DNA from: Clostridium aquiflavi
GTDB taxonomy: Bacteria > Bacillota > Clostridia > Clostridiales > Clostridiaceae
Assembly: GCF_031344075.1 (NCBI RefSeq)
Contig: NZ_JAVJAN010000021.1
Coordinates: forward strand, 1 to 64,000
Direction: 5' to 3'
DNA length: 64,000 nt
Of this stretch, positions 35,032-44,676 are shown piece after piece. How positions within the stretch are numbered: position 1 is the first letter of the stretch; the number at the start of each line of letters is the position of its first letter. The position numbers were made by a program, and so were the translations under genes. The notes below the pieces were generated by a model. It worked only from the letters and a program-made list of their open reading frames with translations. It was not told where the DNA came from and searched no databases.

Positions 35032-36225
35032 ATGGATAAAAAAGAAAAACTATGGACAAGTCATTTTATATTGGCATTATTTATTACAATAGGGGTAAAC
35101 CTAGCTTGTAATTTATTATTATCAACAATATCAATTTATACAAAACAAATTACTAATGTTGATACCTATGCAGGCATGATGACAGGGGCATTTACATTAG
35201 CAGCATTATTTATTAGATTGCTTGCAGGAAAACTTTTAGACAAGGTTGGAAGAAGGAAAATATTAATATTAGGTGTAGCTATAACTGCACTGTCAACAAT
35301 ATCATATTTAGCTATAAATAATATACAAATGATTATATTATTAAGAATATTTCAGGGATTTGGATTCGGGATATCTTCTACTGCAGTAGCAACAATTGTT
35401 ACAGATGTTACACCAAAATCAAGAATGCTTGAAGGAATAGGATATTCTGGAGTAGGAATAACTATAACTACAGCAATAGGACCATCAATTGCATTAGCTT
35501 TAGTTGGTAAGAGCTATGAAAACTTTAGATTATTATTTATTACAACAACAGTTGTAGCTATTATAACAATTTTGATATCTTTAAAATTATCATATAGTGA
35601 AAATACTACAAAAACTCAATTAAATGAAGAGAATAATAAAGATAATGCTGAAGAAAAAGTAAATGAAAGAAATATGCTTGTACCTGCAATCATATTATTT
35701 TTAGCAGCAGTTGCAGAAAGTACTATTTTGGCATTTACAGCTTTATATGGAATAGAGTTAGGCTTTAGTAATATTGGATTATTTTTCACAATAAATGCTT
35801 TAGGTATATTAGCATCAAGATTGTTTATAAATCAAATAGTAAGTAAATTCGGAACAAATGCAGTATTATCATATGGATTAATAATTTTTTCAGTATCTAT
35901 ATTTGGAATGTCAATAGTTAAAACAATGCCTCAATTAATAATATTTGGATTTTTATGTGGAATTATGATGGGATCATTATTACCAATAATTAATCTTATG
36001 ATATTAGATTCAGTAAGTGAAAATAAAAAAGGAATGGCTAATGCTATTTATTATGCACTATTAGATGGTGGCTATGGAGTTGGCTCAATAATTTGGGGTG
36101 AAGTAGTTATGGATTATGGATATAGAAGTATTTATGCATATGCAGGAGTTACGCTAATAATAGGGGTTGTTATATTTACAATTTACTTAATGAAAAGTAG
36201 AAAATTGGTATTAAATAAGATATAA
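35032..36225 (+). CDS. Major facilitator superfamily transporter
   Basis: Twelve-helix MFS carrier (397 aa). The loop 2-3 motif is GKLLDKVGRRK, with a preceding GMMTGAFTLAALFIRLL; a central charged loop (SENTTKTQLNEENNKDNAEE) separates two six-helix halves. Ribosome site AGGATGGGGATAACGTA. Drug or metabolite efflux is the usual role; the substrate is unknown. Divergent from a Crp/Fnr-type regulator and terminated at 36264-36302. Confidence 0.87.
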   Translation: MDKKEKLWTSHFILALFITIGVNLACNLLLSTISIYTKQITNVDTYAGMMTGAFTLAALFIRLLAGKLLDKVGRRKILILGVAITALSTISYLAINNIQMIILLRIFQGFGFGISSTAVATIVTDVTPKSRMLEGIGYSGVGITITTAIGPSIALALVGKSYENFRLLFITTTVVAIITILISLKLSYSENTTKTQLNEENNKDNAEEKVNERNMLVPAIILFLAAVAESTILAFTALYGIELGFSNIGLFFTINALGILASRLFINQIVSKFGTNAVLSYGLIIFSVSIFGMSIVKTMPQLIIFGFLCGIMMGSLLPIINLMILDSVSENKKGMANAIYYALLDGGYGVGSIIWGEVVMDYGYRSIYAYAGVTLIIGVVIFTIYLMKSRKLVLNKI

Positions 36226-36263
36226 TAACTGAAAGTTCAGTAGTAATATAAATAATGCTTTTT

Positions 36264-36302
36264 AGACCTTGGTAATTAAAAAGAATTACCAAGGTCTTTT
36301 TA
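36264..36302 (+). terminator. Terminator after the MFS gene
   Basis: AGACCTTGGTAATT / AATTACCAAGGTCT then TTTTTA. Confidence 0.9.
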
Positions 36303-36348
36303 TATAAATTAATATATTTTAGTTATATAGTTTTTATTAAAAATACTC

Positions 36349-36408
36349 TTGACAACATTATTTAAGTAGAATATTATAATAATATAATGAAATTGATAAT
36401 TGTTCTCA
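36349..36408 (+). promoter_or_regulatory. Promoter with Fur-box-like site before flavodoxin
   Basis: TTGACA (36349-36354), 17-bp spacer, TATTAT (36372-36377). About 10 bp beyond the expected start point, TGATAATTGTTCTCA resembles the Gram-positive Fur box TGATAAT-N-ATTATCA in 12 of 14 non-spacer bases. Flavodoxins are often induced under iron limitation, which fits. Confidence 0.5.
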
Positions 36409-36432
36409 ACAAGGGAACAAAGAGGAGGATTT

Positions 36433-36858
36433 ATGAAAATAATTTATTGGAGTGGTACAGGTAATACAGAGGCTATGGCAAATTTAATAGCAAAAGGAAT
36501 TGAAGACTCAGAAGTTAAAACTGAACTGATAAATATTTCTAATGCTAATGTAGATAGTTTAAAGGATGAAAACATAGTAGTTTTAGGATGTCCTTCTATG
36601 GGCGATGAAGAACTTGAAGGAGGAGAATTTTTACCATTATTAGAGAATGTTCAAGATGATTTAAAAAATAAAAAAGTTATATTGTTTGGATCTTATGGAT
36701 GGGGTGATGGACAGTGGATGAGAAGCTGGGAAGAAGAAATGACAGCTTCAGGAGTTAATGTGGCTTTAGAACCACTAATTGTAAATTATGCACCGGAAGG
36801 TGAAAGTGAAGAACAATGCATTCAATACGGAAGAGAAATAGCTAAATTAAGTAATTAA
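36433..36858 (+). CDS. Flavodoxin
   Basis: FMN electron carrier (141 aa from ATG 36433, behind AGAGGAGGATTT). The phosphate loop is WSGTGNTEAMA; the second and third FMN loops are GCPSMGDEELEGG and GSYGWGDGQWM. It can replace ferredoxin in low-iron conditions. The frame is open 11 codons earlier but the ribosome site fixes this start. It is followed 14 bp later by a DUF3793 gene, a pairing that recurs in anaerobes. Confidence 0.93.
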   Translation: MKIIYWSGTGNTEAMANLIAKGIEDSEVKTELINISNANVDSLKDENIVVLGCPSMGDEELEGGEFLPLLENVQDDLKNKKVILFGSYGWGDGQWMRSWEEEMTASGVNVALEPLIVNYAPEGESEEQCIQYGREIAKLSN

Positions 36859-36872
36859 TTAATGGAGGAGTA

Positions 36873-37526
36873 ATGATGGGAGAAAAAATTAGTACTTTTT
36901 ATAACTTATTAAATGGTATGGAGGGAAAAGAATATATTGAAACTTTTATATCTTATAATGTTGCATTAATAAGTGCTAGATTGAAGCCATCAATTACACT
37001 GAATTTAAGTAAATATGATAATAAGGATATATTTTACTTATGGAATATGTATGGAAAAGATTATTTGAGAAAATTAAACTTAGGTTATATTTCATTGAGA
37101 GATAGCGATAAGTCTTTAATAGTATTAATTTATGATAAAGAGCTATTAGAAAAATATATCAATAAGAAGGATAATTTAAAATTTCTTAATTGTGTAGGAT
37201 ATGATAGAGAGCTATCAGTAGAAGATGCGTTGAATACATTAAAAGATAGATATGAAGTATATAATTGTCCTCATGAATTAGGAATATTTTTAGGATATCC
37301 TTTAGAAGATGTTAAAGATTTTATGGAGTGTTCAGAGAAAAAATGTTTAACTTGTGGATATTGGAAAGTATATAATAGTGAAAATAAGGCCAAAACTATT
37401 TTCACACTATTTGATAGAGTTAAGGATTTTACTGTGACCAATATAATAGAGGGAAACAGAGCAAATAGTTTATCCCTTACATTAAAAGATAATTTTCAAA
37501 AAAACCATAAAATAATATTTGATTAA
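36873..37526 (+). CDS. DUF3793 protein
   Basis: A 217-residue protein of the DUF3793 family. Typical segments are YNVALISARLKPSITLNLSK near the N-terminus and CPHELGIFLGYPLEDVKDFM, followed by CLTCGYWKVY. Conserved cysteines suggest metal or redox chemistry, but no function is established. Ribosome site ATGGAGGAGTA, 14 bp after flavodoxin, so very likely co-transcribed and perhaps functionally tied to it. Confidence 0.8.
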   Translation: MMGEKISTFYNLLNGMEGKEYIETFISYNVALISARLKPSITLNLSKYDNKDIFYLWNMYGKDYLRKLNLGYISLRDSDKSLIVLIYDKELLEKYINKKDNLKFLNCVGYDRELSVEDALNTLKDRYEVYNCPHELGIFLGYPLEDVKDFMECSEKKCLTCGYWKVYNSENKAKTIFTLFDRVKDFTVTNIIEGNRANSLSLTLKDNFQKNHKIIFD

Positions 37527-37551
37527 ATAATAATAAAATAGTGAATTAATA

Positions 37552-37628
37552 TTAGTTGAGAAGTTAAAGTGAAGAGTTAAGGAAAAAATTCCTTAACTCT
37601 TCACTTTAACTTTTGCACTCTCAACTAA
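37552..37628. repeat. 77-bp near-palindromic element
   Basis: Outer arms TTAGTTGAG / CTCAACTAA enclose a perfect 24-bp inverted repeat (37561-37584 and 37589-37612) with a 4-nt loop. This is far longer than needed for a terminator. It resembles a small mobile palindrome (MITE/REP-like) in intergenic DNA; copies elsewhere in the genome would prove that. Confidence 0.6.
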
Positions 37629-37658
37629 AAAACGTGACATAAAGCCACGTTTTTTTAT
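37627..37658. terminator. Hairpin terminator
   Basis: AAAAAACGTG / CACGTTTTTT around a short loop, directly beside the 77-bp palindrome and usable from both sides. Confidence 0.75.
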
Positions 37659-37705
37659 GTAAAGATAATATTCAATATAGTTATTTAGTATTAGGGTAGA
37701 GGAAT

Positions 37706-38209
37706 TTAAAATTTAAGTTCTGGATATAATATTTTGTATATTTTAGAGCGTTGTTCTATTTTTTTACCATAGTATTGTTTAGCATATTCAATTATTTTTG
37801 ATTCAACTTTTTCGTCATTACGCAAAACCCATTTTCCCATCATATCATTTAAATTTGAATCACCACCATTATGAGAAATATACCATGTACCAATTTGTAT
37901 ATTTACATCATCTGATGCAATGTCTTTAGGATCTGTAATATTTAACCCAATTTCTTTAGACATTTTTATACCTTCAGTATCTTTTATATTCATTAAACCA
38001 ACTCTATGTCCTTCTTTATAAGGAGTTGATTTAAAACCAGTTTCAAAATGTATTACAGCAGCTATCACTTCTGGTTTTACATTGTATTCTTTAGAGTATT
38101 TTTGTATATTATCTTTATTATTTAATGGATACAATACAGATCTTGCACAAACTCCAGTTCCAATTAATAATGCTCCAACTATGCCTAATGTTATAAATAT
38201 CTTTTTCAA
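37706..38209 (-). CDS. Lytic transglycosylase (SLT lysozyme-like) protein
   Basis: Exported peptidoglycan-cleaving enzyme (167 aa). Start TTG 38209 is set by GGAGGCGTTAATT; an in-frame TTG 5 codons earlier overlaps that site. An N-terminal membrane anchor (IFITLGIVGALLIGTGVCA) precedes the SLT domain: YSKEYNVKPEVIAAVIHFETGF carries the catalytic Glu, then VGLMNIKDTEG, DVNIQIGTWYIS and IIEYAKQYYG. The pattern fits the SLT family used in cell-wall turnover. Single gene. Confidence 0.85.
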   Translation of the reverse strand: MKKIFITLGIVGALLIGTGVCARSVLYPLNNKDNIQKYSKEYNVKPEVIAAVIHFETGFKSTPYKEGHRVGLMNIKDTEGIKMSKEIGLNITDPKDIASDDVNIQIGTWYISHNGGDSNLNDMMGKWVLRNDEKVESKIIEYAKQYYGKKIEQRSKIYKILYPELKF

Positions 38210-38490
38210 AATTAACGCCTCCAATTGTATTGATTTTATTGAATATTTATTTGTTATTTGTAAGGTATGAGCTAATTTTAAATCAAATAGTTATATTTTA
38301 GTATTCATTTATGTGACTGTAATATTTCAATTTTGTAAGGTTTGTTTTATAGAGTTTTAAAATTGTTATTCATATATAATTAATTCTATATAAACAGAAC
38401 AATTATAACATATTTTGTAAATTAAAAAGGGTATTTAATGTTATTATATATAATAAGAGATTTAGAATCTTAAGATGGGGGTATTAGGTA

Positions 38491-39162
38491 TTGTCAAAAA
38501 ATATATTTAATTTAAAAAAGAATTGCTTTGATTTTATATTGTTTTTTACTATGAGTATAATTATTTTTCAATTTACAGCTTGCAACATATTAAATCAAAA
38601 ACATTTAAATGGAATTGCTAAAGAAATGGAAGATAAACAGATGGCCCTTTTTACAGAATTAGCATATGCTTCAAAAGATAGAGTTATTTTTTATGGAACT
38701 ATTGGTTTAATTGTATATGATGTTTCTAATAAGCAAATTTATAGAGCTATAAACTTAAAGAATATTAATATGAACTATATTCAAGGTGATGAAGTTACTA
38801 TTTTTAAAGTAAAAGAAGACGGAAGTGAGATACTAATTTATAATGATTCTGATCATGATAATGCTTATTTATATAATATTGAAAATGATAAATTAAGTAA
38901 AAGTAATATTAGTAATTTTAATGATGAGTATAAAGGACCACATTATTTTGAAGATGAATATAATAAAATAAATTATTATAACGATGAATGTATTAAAAAA
39001 TATGGAGATATGGAGTTACTAGATTGTGCATATATAGATAAAAATAATATGTGTTATTTAATATATCCTAGTGAGAATAATGGATCTAGAGGCTTATCAA
39101 ATCTTAAGATCCTTATAGTCAATAATGAAACTAATGAGGACAAGGTCTATGAAATCTTTTAA
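38491..39162 (+). CDS. Putative lipoprotein of unknown function
   Basis: A 223-residue protein with TTG start behind GATGGGGGTATTAGGTA. A basic N-terminus, a hydrophobic stretch and a lipobox FTAC (Cys near 31) mark it as lipoprotein. The mature part shows short repeats of beta-strand type (VIFYGTIGLIVYDVSNKQIYR, DNAYLYNIENDKL, NMCYLIYPSENNG), suggesting a small beta-propeller-like fold. No family recognised; no neighbours in operon. Confidence 0.65.
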   Translation: MSKNIFNLKKNCFDFILFFTMSIIIFQFTACNILNQKHLNGIAKEMEDKQMALFTELAYASKDRVIFYGTIGLIVYDVSNKQIYRAINLKNINMNYIQGDEVTIFKVKEDGSEILIYNDSDHDNAYLYNIENDKLSKSNISNFNDEYKGPHYFEDEYNKINYYNDECIKKYGDMELLDCAYIDKNNMCYLIYPSENNGSRGLSNLKILIVNNETNEDKVYEIF

Positions 39163-39355
39163 TGTACAGGTTTTTAAATTAGTATTAGTTTAGATTAAAA
39201 ATTAGATAGAGGAGCTAGCAATACTTATTATTATTTATAAATTTTCAATATAATTGTGGTACAATATACTAATTATTTGATTTATAACAAATAATTATAA
39301 TTTGTATATTTTTACACATAATATTTTTATAAATAAATTTAAGATGGAGGACTTT

Positions 39356-40258
39356 ATGAGCGATAAAGATAAGTTTTTATGCGATTTAAAAGATGAGGAA
39401 ACTATAGAAATAAATTTAATGGTTATGAGGATAATTTTTAAGGATCCTAATAAGACTGTATGTATACTTGCAGATAAGACAGGAGAAAGCAAATCAAATA
39501 TAGCTAGTAAAAAACAAGATATTAAGGAAGGTATGGTGCTAAAGGTACATGGAACAAAGGGCGTAAATTTAGATATTAGAAGATATGAATTTATTTCAGA
39601 GTACAATTTAGAAGATTATCTACCAACAGTAAAGAGACCAATTGAAGATATAATGAATGAAATTGAAGAATATACAAATAAGTACATAATATCTAAAGAA
39701 GGAAAAGCACTAAACGATTATTTTTTTAAAGATGAAGAGTTTTTAAATAAATTTAAACGAGGAATTGGTGGTGTTTCTATGCATCATAATTATATAGGTG
39801 GACTTGCAGAACATACATTAAATGTCATGTATTTAACTGCAATGCTTTGCGAAAGATATGATTGTAGAAGAAATGAAATAGCAGTACTTTCTGCTAAACT
39901 TCATGATATTGGAAAGATATATGAACTTTACTATGATGGGCCTTTTAAATATACACTGCAAGGTGAAATGGAGGGACATATTGTAATTGGGGTTCAAATG
40001 ATAGATCAAGCTATTCGTGAAACTTCCTTTCCTTATAGTGACGATTTTGTAAACAGAATAAAAGGATGTGTTACTCAACATCACGGTAAACTTGAATATG
40101 GATCTCCTAGAGATATGAAGATGGAAGAATCTTTTATAGTAAATTATGCTGATACTATAGATGCTACAATGAATAAAATTAATCAATTAAAAGATAAGAC
40201 TAAAAGTGGCACATGGTCAGAATATGATAGAAGAATTGATACTAAGCTTTATTTATAG
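39356..40258 (+). CDS. YhaM-like HD-domain nuclease/phosphohydrolase
   Basis: 300 residues from ATG 39356 (GATGGAGGACTTT). An N-terminal OB-type nucleic-acid-binding part (INLMVMRIIFKDPNKTVCIL) precedes an HD domain with the metal ligands in GGLAEHTLNV, KLHDIGKIYEL, EGHIVIGV and TQHHGKLEYG. YhaM relatives are 3'-5' exoribonucleases. The stop TAG at 40256 is followed in the same frame by 20 further sense codons (TYSGVYEIITETLDEIAKG, then TAA at 40316), so the protein may once have been longer. Confidence 0.85.
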   Translation: MSDKDKFLCDLKDEETIEINLMVMRIIFKDPNKTVCILADKTGESKSNIASKKQDIKEGMVLKVHGTKGVNLDIRRYEFISEYNLEDYLPTVKRPIEDIMNEIEEYTNKYIISKEGKALNDYFFKDEEFLNKFKRGIGGVSMHHNYIGGLAEHTLNVMYLTAMLCERYDCRRNEIAVLSAKLHDIGKIYELYYDGPFKYTLQGEMEGHIVIGVQMIDQAIRETSFPYSDDFVNRIKGCVTQHHGKLEYGSPRDMKMEESFIVNYADTIDATMNKINQLKDKTKSGTWSEYDRRIDTKLYL

Positions 40259-40507
40259 ACATATAGTGGAGTTTATGAAATAATAACTGAAACTTTAGAT
40301 GAGATAGCAAAAGGATAATAATTATTATATAGAAATAATAATTTATTAGCGGTATAATAAGATAAATAAGATATGTTTTAAATATATTCTGATATATGCA
40401 ATAAACAAAGAGTCAAATATTCTTTCTAGTTTTACTTAAGCATATATCGATATAATATTAAAATATAACTAATAAATAAACTGCTAGTTAAATATGGAGG
40501 ATATAAT

Positions 40508-41341
40508 ATGTTAAATATAGGATGCCATTTATCTTCATCAAAGGGATTTAAAAATATGGGTGAAAATGCTTTGAAAATTGGAGCAAATACTTTTCAGTTC
40601 TTTACTCGTAATCCAAGGGGAAGCAAGGCAAAAGATATAGATGAAAATGATGTTAAAGAGTTTTTAGAATTAGCAAAGGAAAATAATTTTTGTAAGATAT
40701 TAGCTCATGCACCATATACATTAAATGCATGTTCAGCTGATGAAAGAAATAGAGAATTTGCAATAGAAATAATGGCAGATGACTTAAAAAGAATGGAGTA
40801 TCTACCTAATAATTTATATAATTTTCATCCAGGCAGTCATGTTAAGCAAGGAACAGAAGTTGGTATAGAGTATATTTCAAGTGCTTTAAATTCTATTTTA
40901 AAAAAGGATCAAACAACTAAAGTTCTTTTAGAAACTATGTCAGGAAAGGGAACTGAAGTAGGTAGAAATTTTGAAGAAATAGCTGAAATTATAAAACGTG
41001 TTGAATTAAAAGAACATGTAGGAGTGTGCTTAGATACATGTCATATTCATGATGCAGGATATGATATAGTAAATGAGTTAGATAAGGTTTTAGAGGAATT
41101 TAATAGTATAATAGGATTAGATAAATTATATGCTATCCATTTAAATGACAGCAAAAATCCATTTGAAAGTCATAAGGATAGACATGAAACTATAGGAAAT
41201 GGGTATATAGGATTAGAAGCTGTAACAAATATTATTAATCATCCTAAATTGTGTCATTTACCATTTTTCCTTGAGACACCTAATGAGCTTGAGGGATATA
41301 AGAATGAAATAGAACTATTAAAAAGTGCATATAAGAAATAA
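40508..41341 (+). CDS. nfo: Endonuclease IV (deoxyribonuclease IV)
   Basis: AP endonuclease of base-excision repair (277 aa). The trinuclear zinc site is spread over GCHLSS, NTFQFFTRNPRG, AHAPYTLNACS, NFHPGSHV, LLETMSGKG, GVCLDTCHIHDAGYD and IHLNDSK, all matching the family. Ribosome site ATATGGAGGATATAAT. Length is normal. Single gene with terminator. Confidence 0.96.
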   Translation: MLNIGCHLSSSKGFKNMGENALKIGANTFQFFTRNPRGSKAKDIDENDVKEFLELAKENNFCKILAHAPYTLNACSADERNREFAIEIMADDLKRMEYLPNNLYNFHPGSHVKQGTEVGIEYISSALNSILKKDQTTKVLLETMSGKGTEVGRNFEEIAEIIKRVELKEHVGVCLDTCHIHDAGYDIVNELDKVLEEFNSIIGLDKLYAIHLNDSKNPFESHKDRHETIGNGYIGLEAVTNIINHPKLCHLPFFLETPNELEGYKNEIELLKSAYKK

Positions 41342-41344
41342 TTT

Positions 41345-41376
41345 TAAAGGGATTCTGATTAGAATCTCTTTTTATT
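41345..41376 (+). terminator. Terminator after nfo
   Basis: AAAGGGATTCT / AGAATCTCTTT (one mismatch) with loop GATT, then TTTATTTTT. The rest of the spacer up to 41633 holds no visible gene. Confidence 0.75.
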
Positions 41377-41633
41377 TTTAGGAATTTATATTCTTAAAGA
41401 ATATGAAGACAACTTATAGAATGTTGTATTTTTAAGAGATTATGAGAATCACTAAAAAATAACCAATAAAGTTTGATATAGTAATGTTTAAAAGTATACT
41501 AAAAGTTTTCTAGGAAATAATACTTTTATCAGATGATTATTAAATATATGTATAATTTTACTGAGTCTGCTATTAAGTTAAATTTCATCTGAAACAAATA
41601 TTTTGATTAAAGAATATATTGGAGGGTCTAAAC

Positions 41634-42851
41634 ATGGATTTACAATTTGTTAAGGGTGATTCTTTATTTGCTAAAATAAATAAAATTATTAAGCAATATA
41701 ATTATTTAACAGAAGATGTAGAAACAGATGTAATTATTGTTGGAGGGGGAGTTACAGGAAGTATTTTAGGATATTATTTTAGTAAAAATAATATAAATTC
41801 GGTGATTCTAGAAAAAAATATAATTGGGTATGGAAGCACAGGAATTACGACAGCGTTATTACAATATGAATTAGATGGAACAGTTAGAGAATTGGAACAG
41901 TATACTACTACTCAAAATGTAATACAATCCTATAAATTGGGAATAAAAGCATTGAATGAAATTGAAGAATTTATAAAACAATACGATAATAAATGTAATT
42001 ATAAAAAAAGGGATACTTTATTTTATACAGCTAAATCTAGTGATATAGCACAGATAAAAGAAGAATATAAAATAAGAAAAGAAAATGGATTCGATGTTGA
42101 ATTTATCGAAGAGAAAAATAATCCGTTTTCGTTTGATTTAAAAGCCGGATTATATTCTAAAAATGGCGGGGCAGAAATAGATCCTTATAAGTTTACACAT
42201 CAACTGATAGATGTATCTACTAAAAAAGGGTTAAGAGTATATGAAAATACAGAGGCTGTAAAAGTACTCTATAATGATGATGGAGTAGAAGTAGTAACGA
42301 AGTATGATTTTAAAGTTAGAGGTAAGATAGTAATAGTTGCTACAGGTTATCACACAGACCTATTTACAAGTAGAAATTTTGGTGTAACTACAACAGCATT
42401 TAATATAGCAACAAAACCTTTAGATAATTTTGATGGATATTATAATAAAGTTTTAATTAGAGATAATAAGGAACCATATAATTACTTAAGAACAACTAGT
42501 GATAATAGAATTATAATTGGTGGAGAAGATATAAATTTTATTCCCGATATTTATAATAAAAAGCAAGTTAGTGAAAAGTACTCTATATTAGAACAAAGAT
42601 TAAAATCAATGTTTCCTAATATAAAGAATATTGATATAGAATATAAATATTGTGGAGCTTTTACTTCAACTCAAGATAATTTAGGGTTTATAGGAAAAGA
42701 TCCTAAGAATAAAAAATTATGGTTCAATCTTGGATATGGAGCTAATGGAATACTTTTTGCGATACTAGGTGGAATCATGTTAAATAAGCTTTATTTAGGT
42801 GAAATTGATGAAAATTTAAAGCTTTTTAGAGTTGATAGATTTGACAATTAA
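41634..42851 (+). CDS. FAD-dependent oxidoreductase, DAO family
   Basis: Amine/glycine-oxidase-type flavoprotein (405 aa from ATG 41634, after TTGGAGGGTCTAAAC). The FAD dinucleotide motif is VIIVGGGVTGSILGYYFS, then LEKNIIGYGSTGITTALLQYE. The closing part has TSTQDNLGFIGKDPKN and NLGYGANGILFAILGG, which binds the flavin ring. No C-terminal Rieske domain is present. Substrate unknown. Flanked by terminators. Confidence 0.88.
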   Translation: MDLQFVKGDSLFAKINKIIKQYNYLTEDVETDVIIVGGGVTGSILGYYFSKNNINSVILEKNIIGYGSTGITTALLQYELDGTVRELEQYTTTQNVIQSYKLGIKALNEIEEFIKQYDNKCNYKKRDTLFYTAKSSDIAQIKEEYKIRKENGFDVEFIEEKNNPFSFDLKAGLYSKNGGAEIDPYKFTHQLIDVSTKKGLRVYENTEAVKVLYNDDGVEVVTKYDFKVRGKIVIVATGYHTDLFTSRNFGVTTTAFNIATKPLDNFDGYYNKVLIRDNKEPYNYLRTTSDNRIIIGGEDINFIPDIYNKKQVSEKYSILEQRLKSMFPNIKNIDIEYKYCGAFTSTQDNLGFIGKDPKNKKLWFNLGYGANGILFAILGGIMLNKLYLGEIDENLKLFRVDRFDN

Positions 42852-42874
42852 CATAAGAGTTATTGTTATTTAAG

Positions 42875-42916
42875 AATAAGCTATATAATGAAATTCAATT
42901 CATTATATAGCTTATT
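42875..42916 (+). terminator. Terminator after the DAO gene
   Basis: AATAAGCTATATAATGAA / TTCATTATATAGCTTATT, an 18-bp stem, then AT-rich. The spacer to 43235 is AT-rich with no gene. Confidence 0.8.
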
Positions 42917-43235
42917 ATAATTTAATAATAATTATATTTTAACTTAAGACAGAAGTAAGATATATTGTTGATGATTTTTATAATTATATATTATAGTTGG
43001 AAATAATATGTAAAAAGGCTCTATCTAGAAACCTTATTTTATGTAATGTAATTATTTAAAAAAATTTCTTTTTAAATAATTATTGCCACAAAACTTTACA
43101 AATGGAAAAAAATGTATAATAATAAATATAAAATTATAATTTTTAAATAAGTTGTAGCTTTATTTAATAAAGATAAACACTACGATAAAAAATATTGTTT
43201 AATTTAATATAAGAGTTTTAGGGGGGATTATTTTT

Positions 43236-44474
43236 ATGGAGAAAGAAATTAATAATTATAATAAGTTTATAAGTAAATGCTTAGCCACTTTTTTGAGTAT
43301 GATTTTAGCATTAAGTATAATCTTTATTAATACTACAAATGCTTATGCAAAAACTTTAAGTTCTACATCAAGTGATGAATATGTATTAAAATTAATAAAA
43401 AGAGGTGGAACTATTGAAGAAATTAAAGGAAAAGATATAAATTTAAAAGTCAATTCTACAGATTCCATATCAATTTCTTATGATGAACAATTGTTGAGGC
43501 AATGTATAGATAACTTATCTTGTTTAAATCCAACTAATGTAACTGAACCTAAAAGTTCAAAGTTAGAATATAGAAATTATTCTTATATAATTACATCAGA
43601 AGTTATAGGAAGTAAATTAAATAAAGAAAAATTATATACTAATGTAGTTATGGCTATAAAGAACCAAGATATTGAATTGAATTTAGAAACATTGGATTGT
43701 TATGAACATCCACAATATACATCTAATTCACCCGAGGTAATTTATGCAGCAAATACTATTAACAAGTATTTATCAGCTAATATAACTTATAGTTATGGTG
43801 GAATGGTACAAGTTGTAGATAAATATAAAGTAATAGATTGGATTTCAATAGAGCCTAATTTATCAATAATATTAGATGAATCTAAAGTTAGAAACTTTGT
43901 AGAAGGATTAGCCAGTTCTTATAGAAGTTCATTAGGAACTTCTATAAAAGTTAATGGTGGATATTCAGGAAATAATCATGGATGGGCAATCAATGTTGAT
44001 GAAGAAACTAGAACATTAATAAGCCTTATAAAAAATGGACAAACATTAACAACTTACCCATCATATTATCAAACATCAGCAGCAAGTTATTTTAATAATG
44101 TATCAGATACTTTTGTTGAGATAGATATGACTAATCAACATTTATGGTTTTATAAAAATGGATATCTTGTTGTGCAAAGTGATATTGTTACAGGAAATAT
44201 GAGTGCGGGATATGCAACACCAAGTGGTACTTATAAATTATATTACAAACAAAAAGATACTGTATTAAGAGGTCCAGGATATGCATCACCGGTAAATTTT
44301 TGGATGCCTTTCAATGGTGGAATAGGACTTCATGATGCTAATTGGAGATCAGAGTTTGGTGGAGAAATTTATAAAAATGGTGGTTCTCATGGATGCATAA
44401 ACTTGCCATATAGTACAGCTAAATCTATTTATGATAATATAACACCCAAAACTACAATTATTTGTTATTATTAA
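43236..44474 (+). CDS. L,D-transpeptidase (YkuD) with peptidoglycan-binding region
   Basis: Cell-wall cross-linking enzyme (412 aa). An N-terminal signal anchor (CLATFLSMILALSIIFINTTNAYA) is followed by a VanW/PG-binding-4-like region and the C-terminal YkuD domain: FVEIDMTNQHLWFYKNG, ATPSGTYKLYYK, GIGLHDANWR and the catalytic SHGCINLPYSTAKSIY with the nucleophilic Cys. It would form 3-3 bonds in peptidoglycan outside the cell. Ribosome site TAGGGGGGATTATTTTT. Single gene. Confidence 0.93.
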   Translation: MEKEINNYNKFISKCLATFLSMILALSIIFINTTNAYAKTLSSTSSDEYVLKLIKRGGTIEEIKGKDINLKVNSTDSISISYDEQLLRQCIDNLSCLNPTNVTEPKSSKLEYRNYSYIITSEVIGSKLNKEKLYTNVVMAIKNQDIELNLETLDCYEHPQYTSNSPEVIYAANTINKYLSANITYSYGGMVQVVDKYKVIDWISIEPNLSIILDESKVRNFVEGLASSYRSSLGTSIKVNGGYSGNNHGWAINVDEETRTLISLIKNGQTLTTYPSYYQTSAASYFNNVSDTFVEIDMTNQHLWFYKNGYLVVQSDIVTGNMSAGYATPSGTYKLYYKQKDTVLRGPGYASPVNFWMPFNGGIGLHDANWRSEFGGEIYKNGGSHGCINLPYSTAKSIYDNITPKTTIICYY

Positions 44475-44485
44475 ATATAGTATAG

Positions 44486-44525
44486 AAAGTCTAATGTAGA
44501 ATAAAACTACATTAGGCTTTTTTGT
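44486..44525 (+). terminator. Terminator after the L,D-transpeptidase gene
   Basis: AAAGTCTAATGTAG / CTACATTAGGCTTT with seven-base loop, followed by TTTTGTG. Confidence 0.85.
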
Positions 44526-44676
44526 GTATCCTATATTTTAAATATATAGATTGATATATGTACAAGTAAAATGGATGAAGCAGTCAGAATTAGGAATACT
44601 AAAAAGAGTATGAGATCATTTAACTAGCACATATGTTAATATTTTAATAAGATAATAAATTTTTTTATAAAAATAA

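Noticed and set aside
37561..37612. CRISPR or tandem repeat
   Set aside because: Only one palindromic unit, no spaced repeats and no cas genes anywhere in the window.
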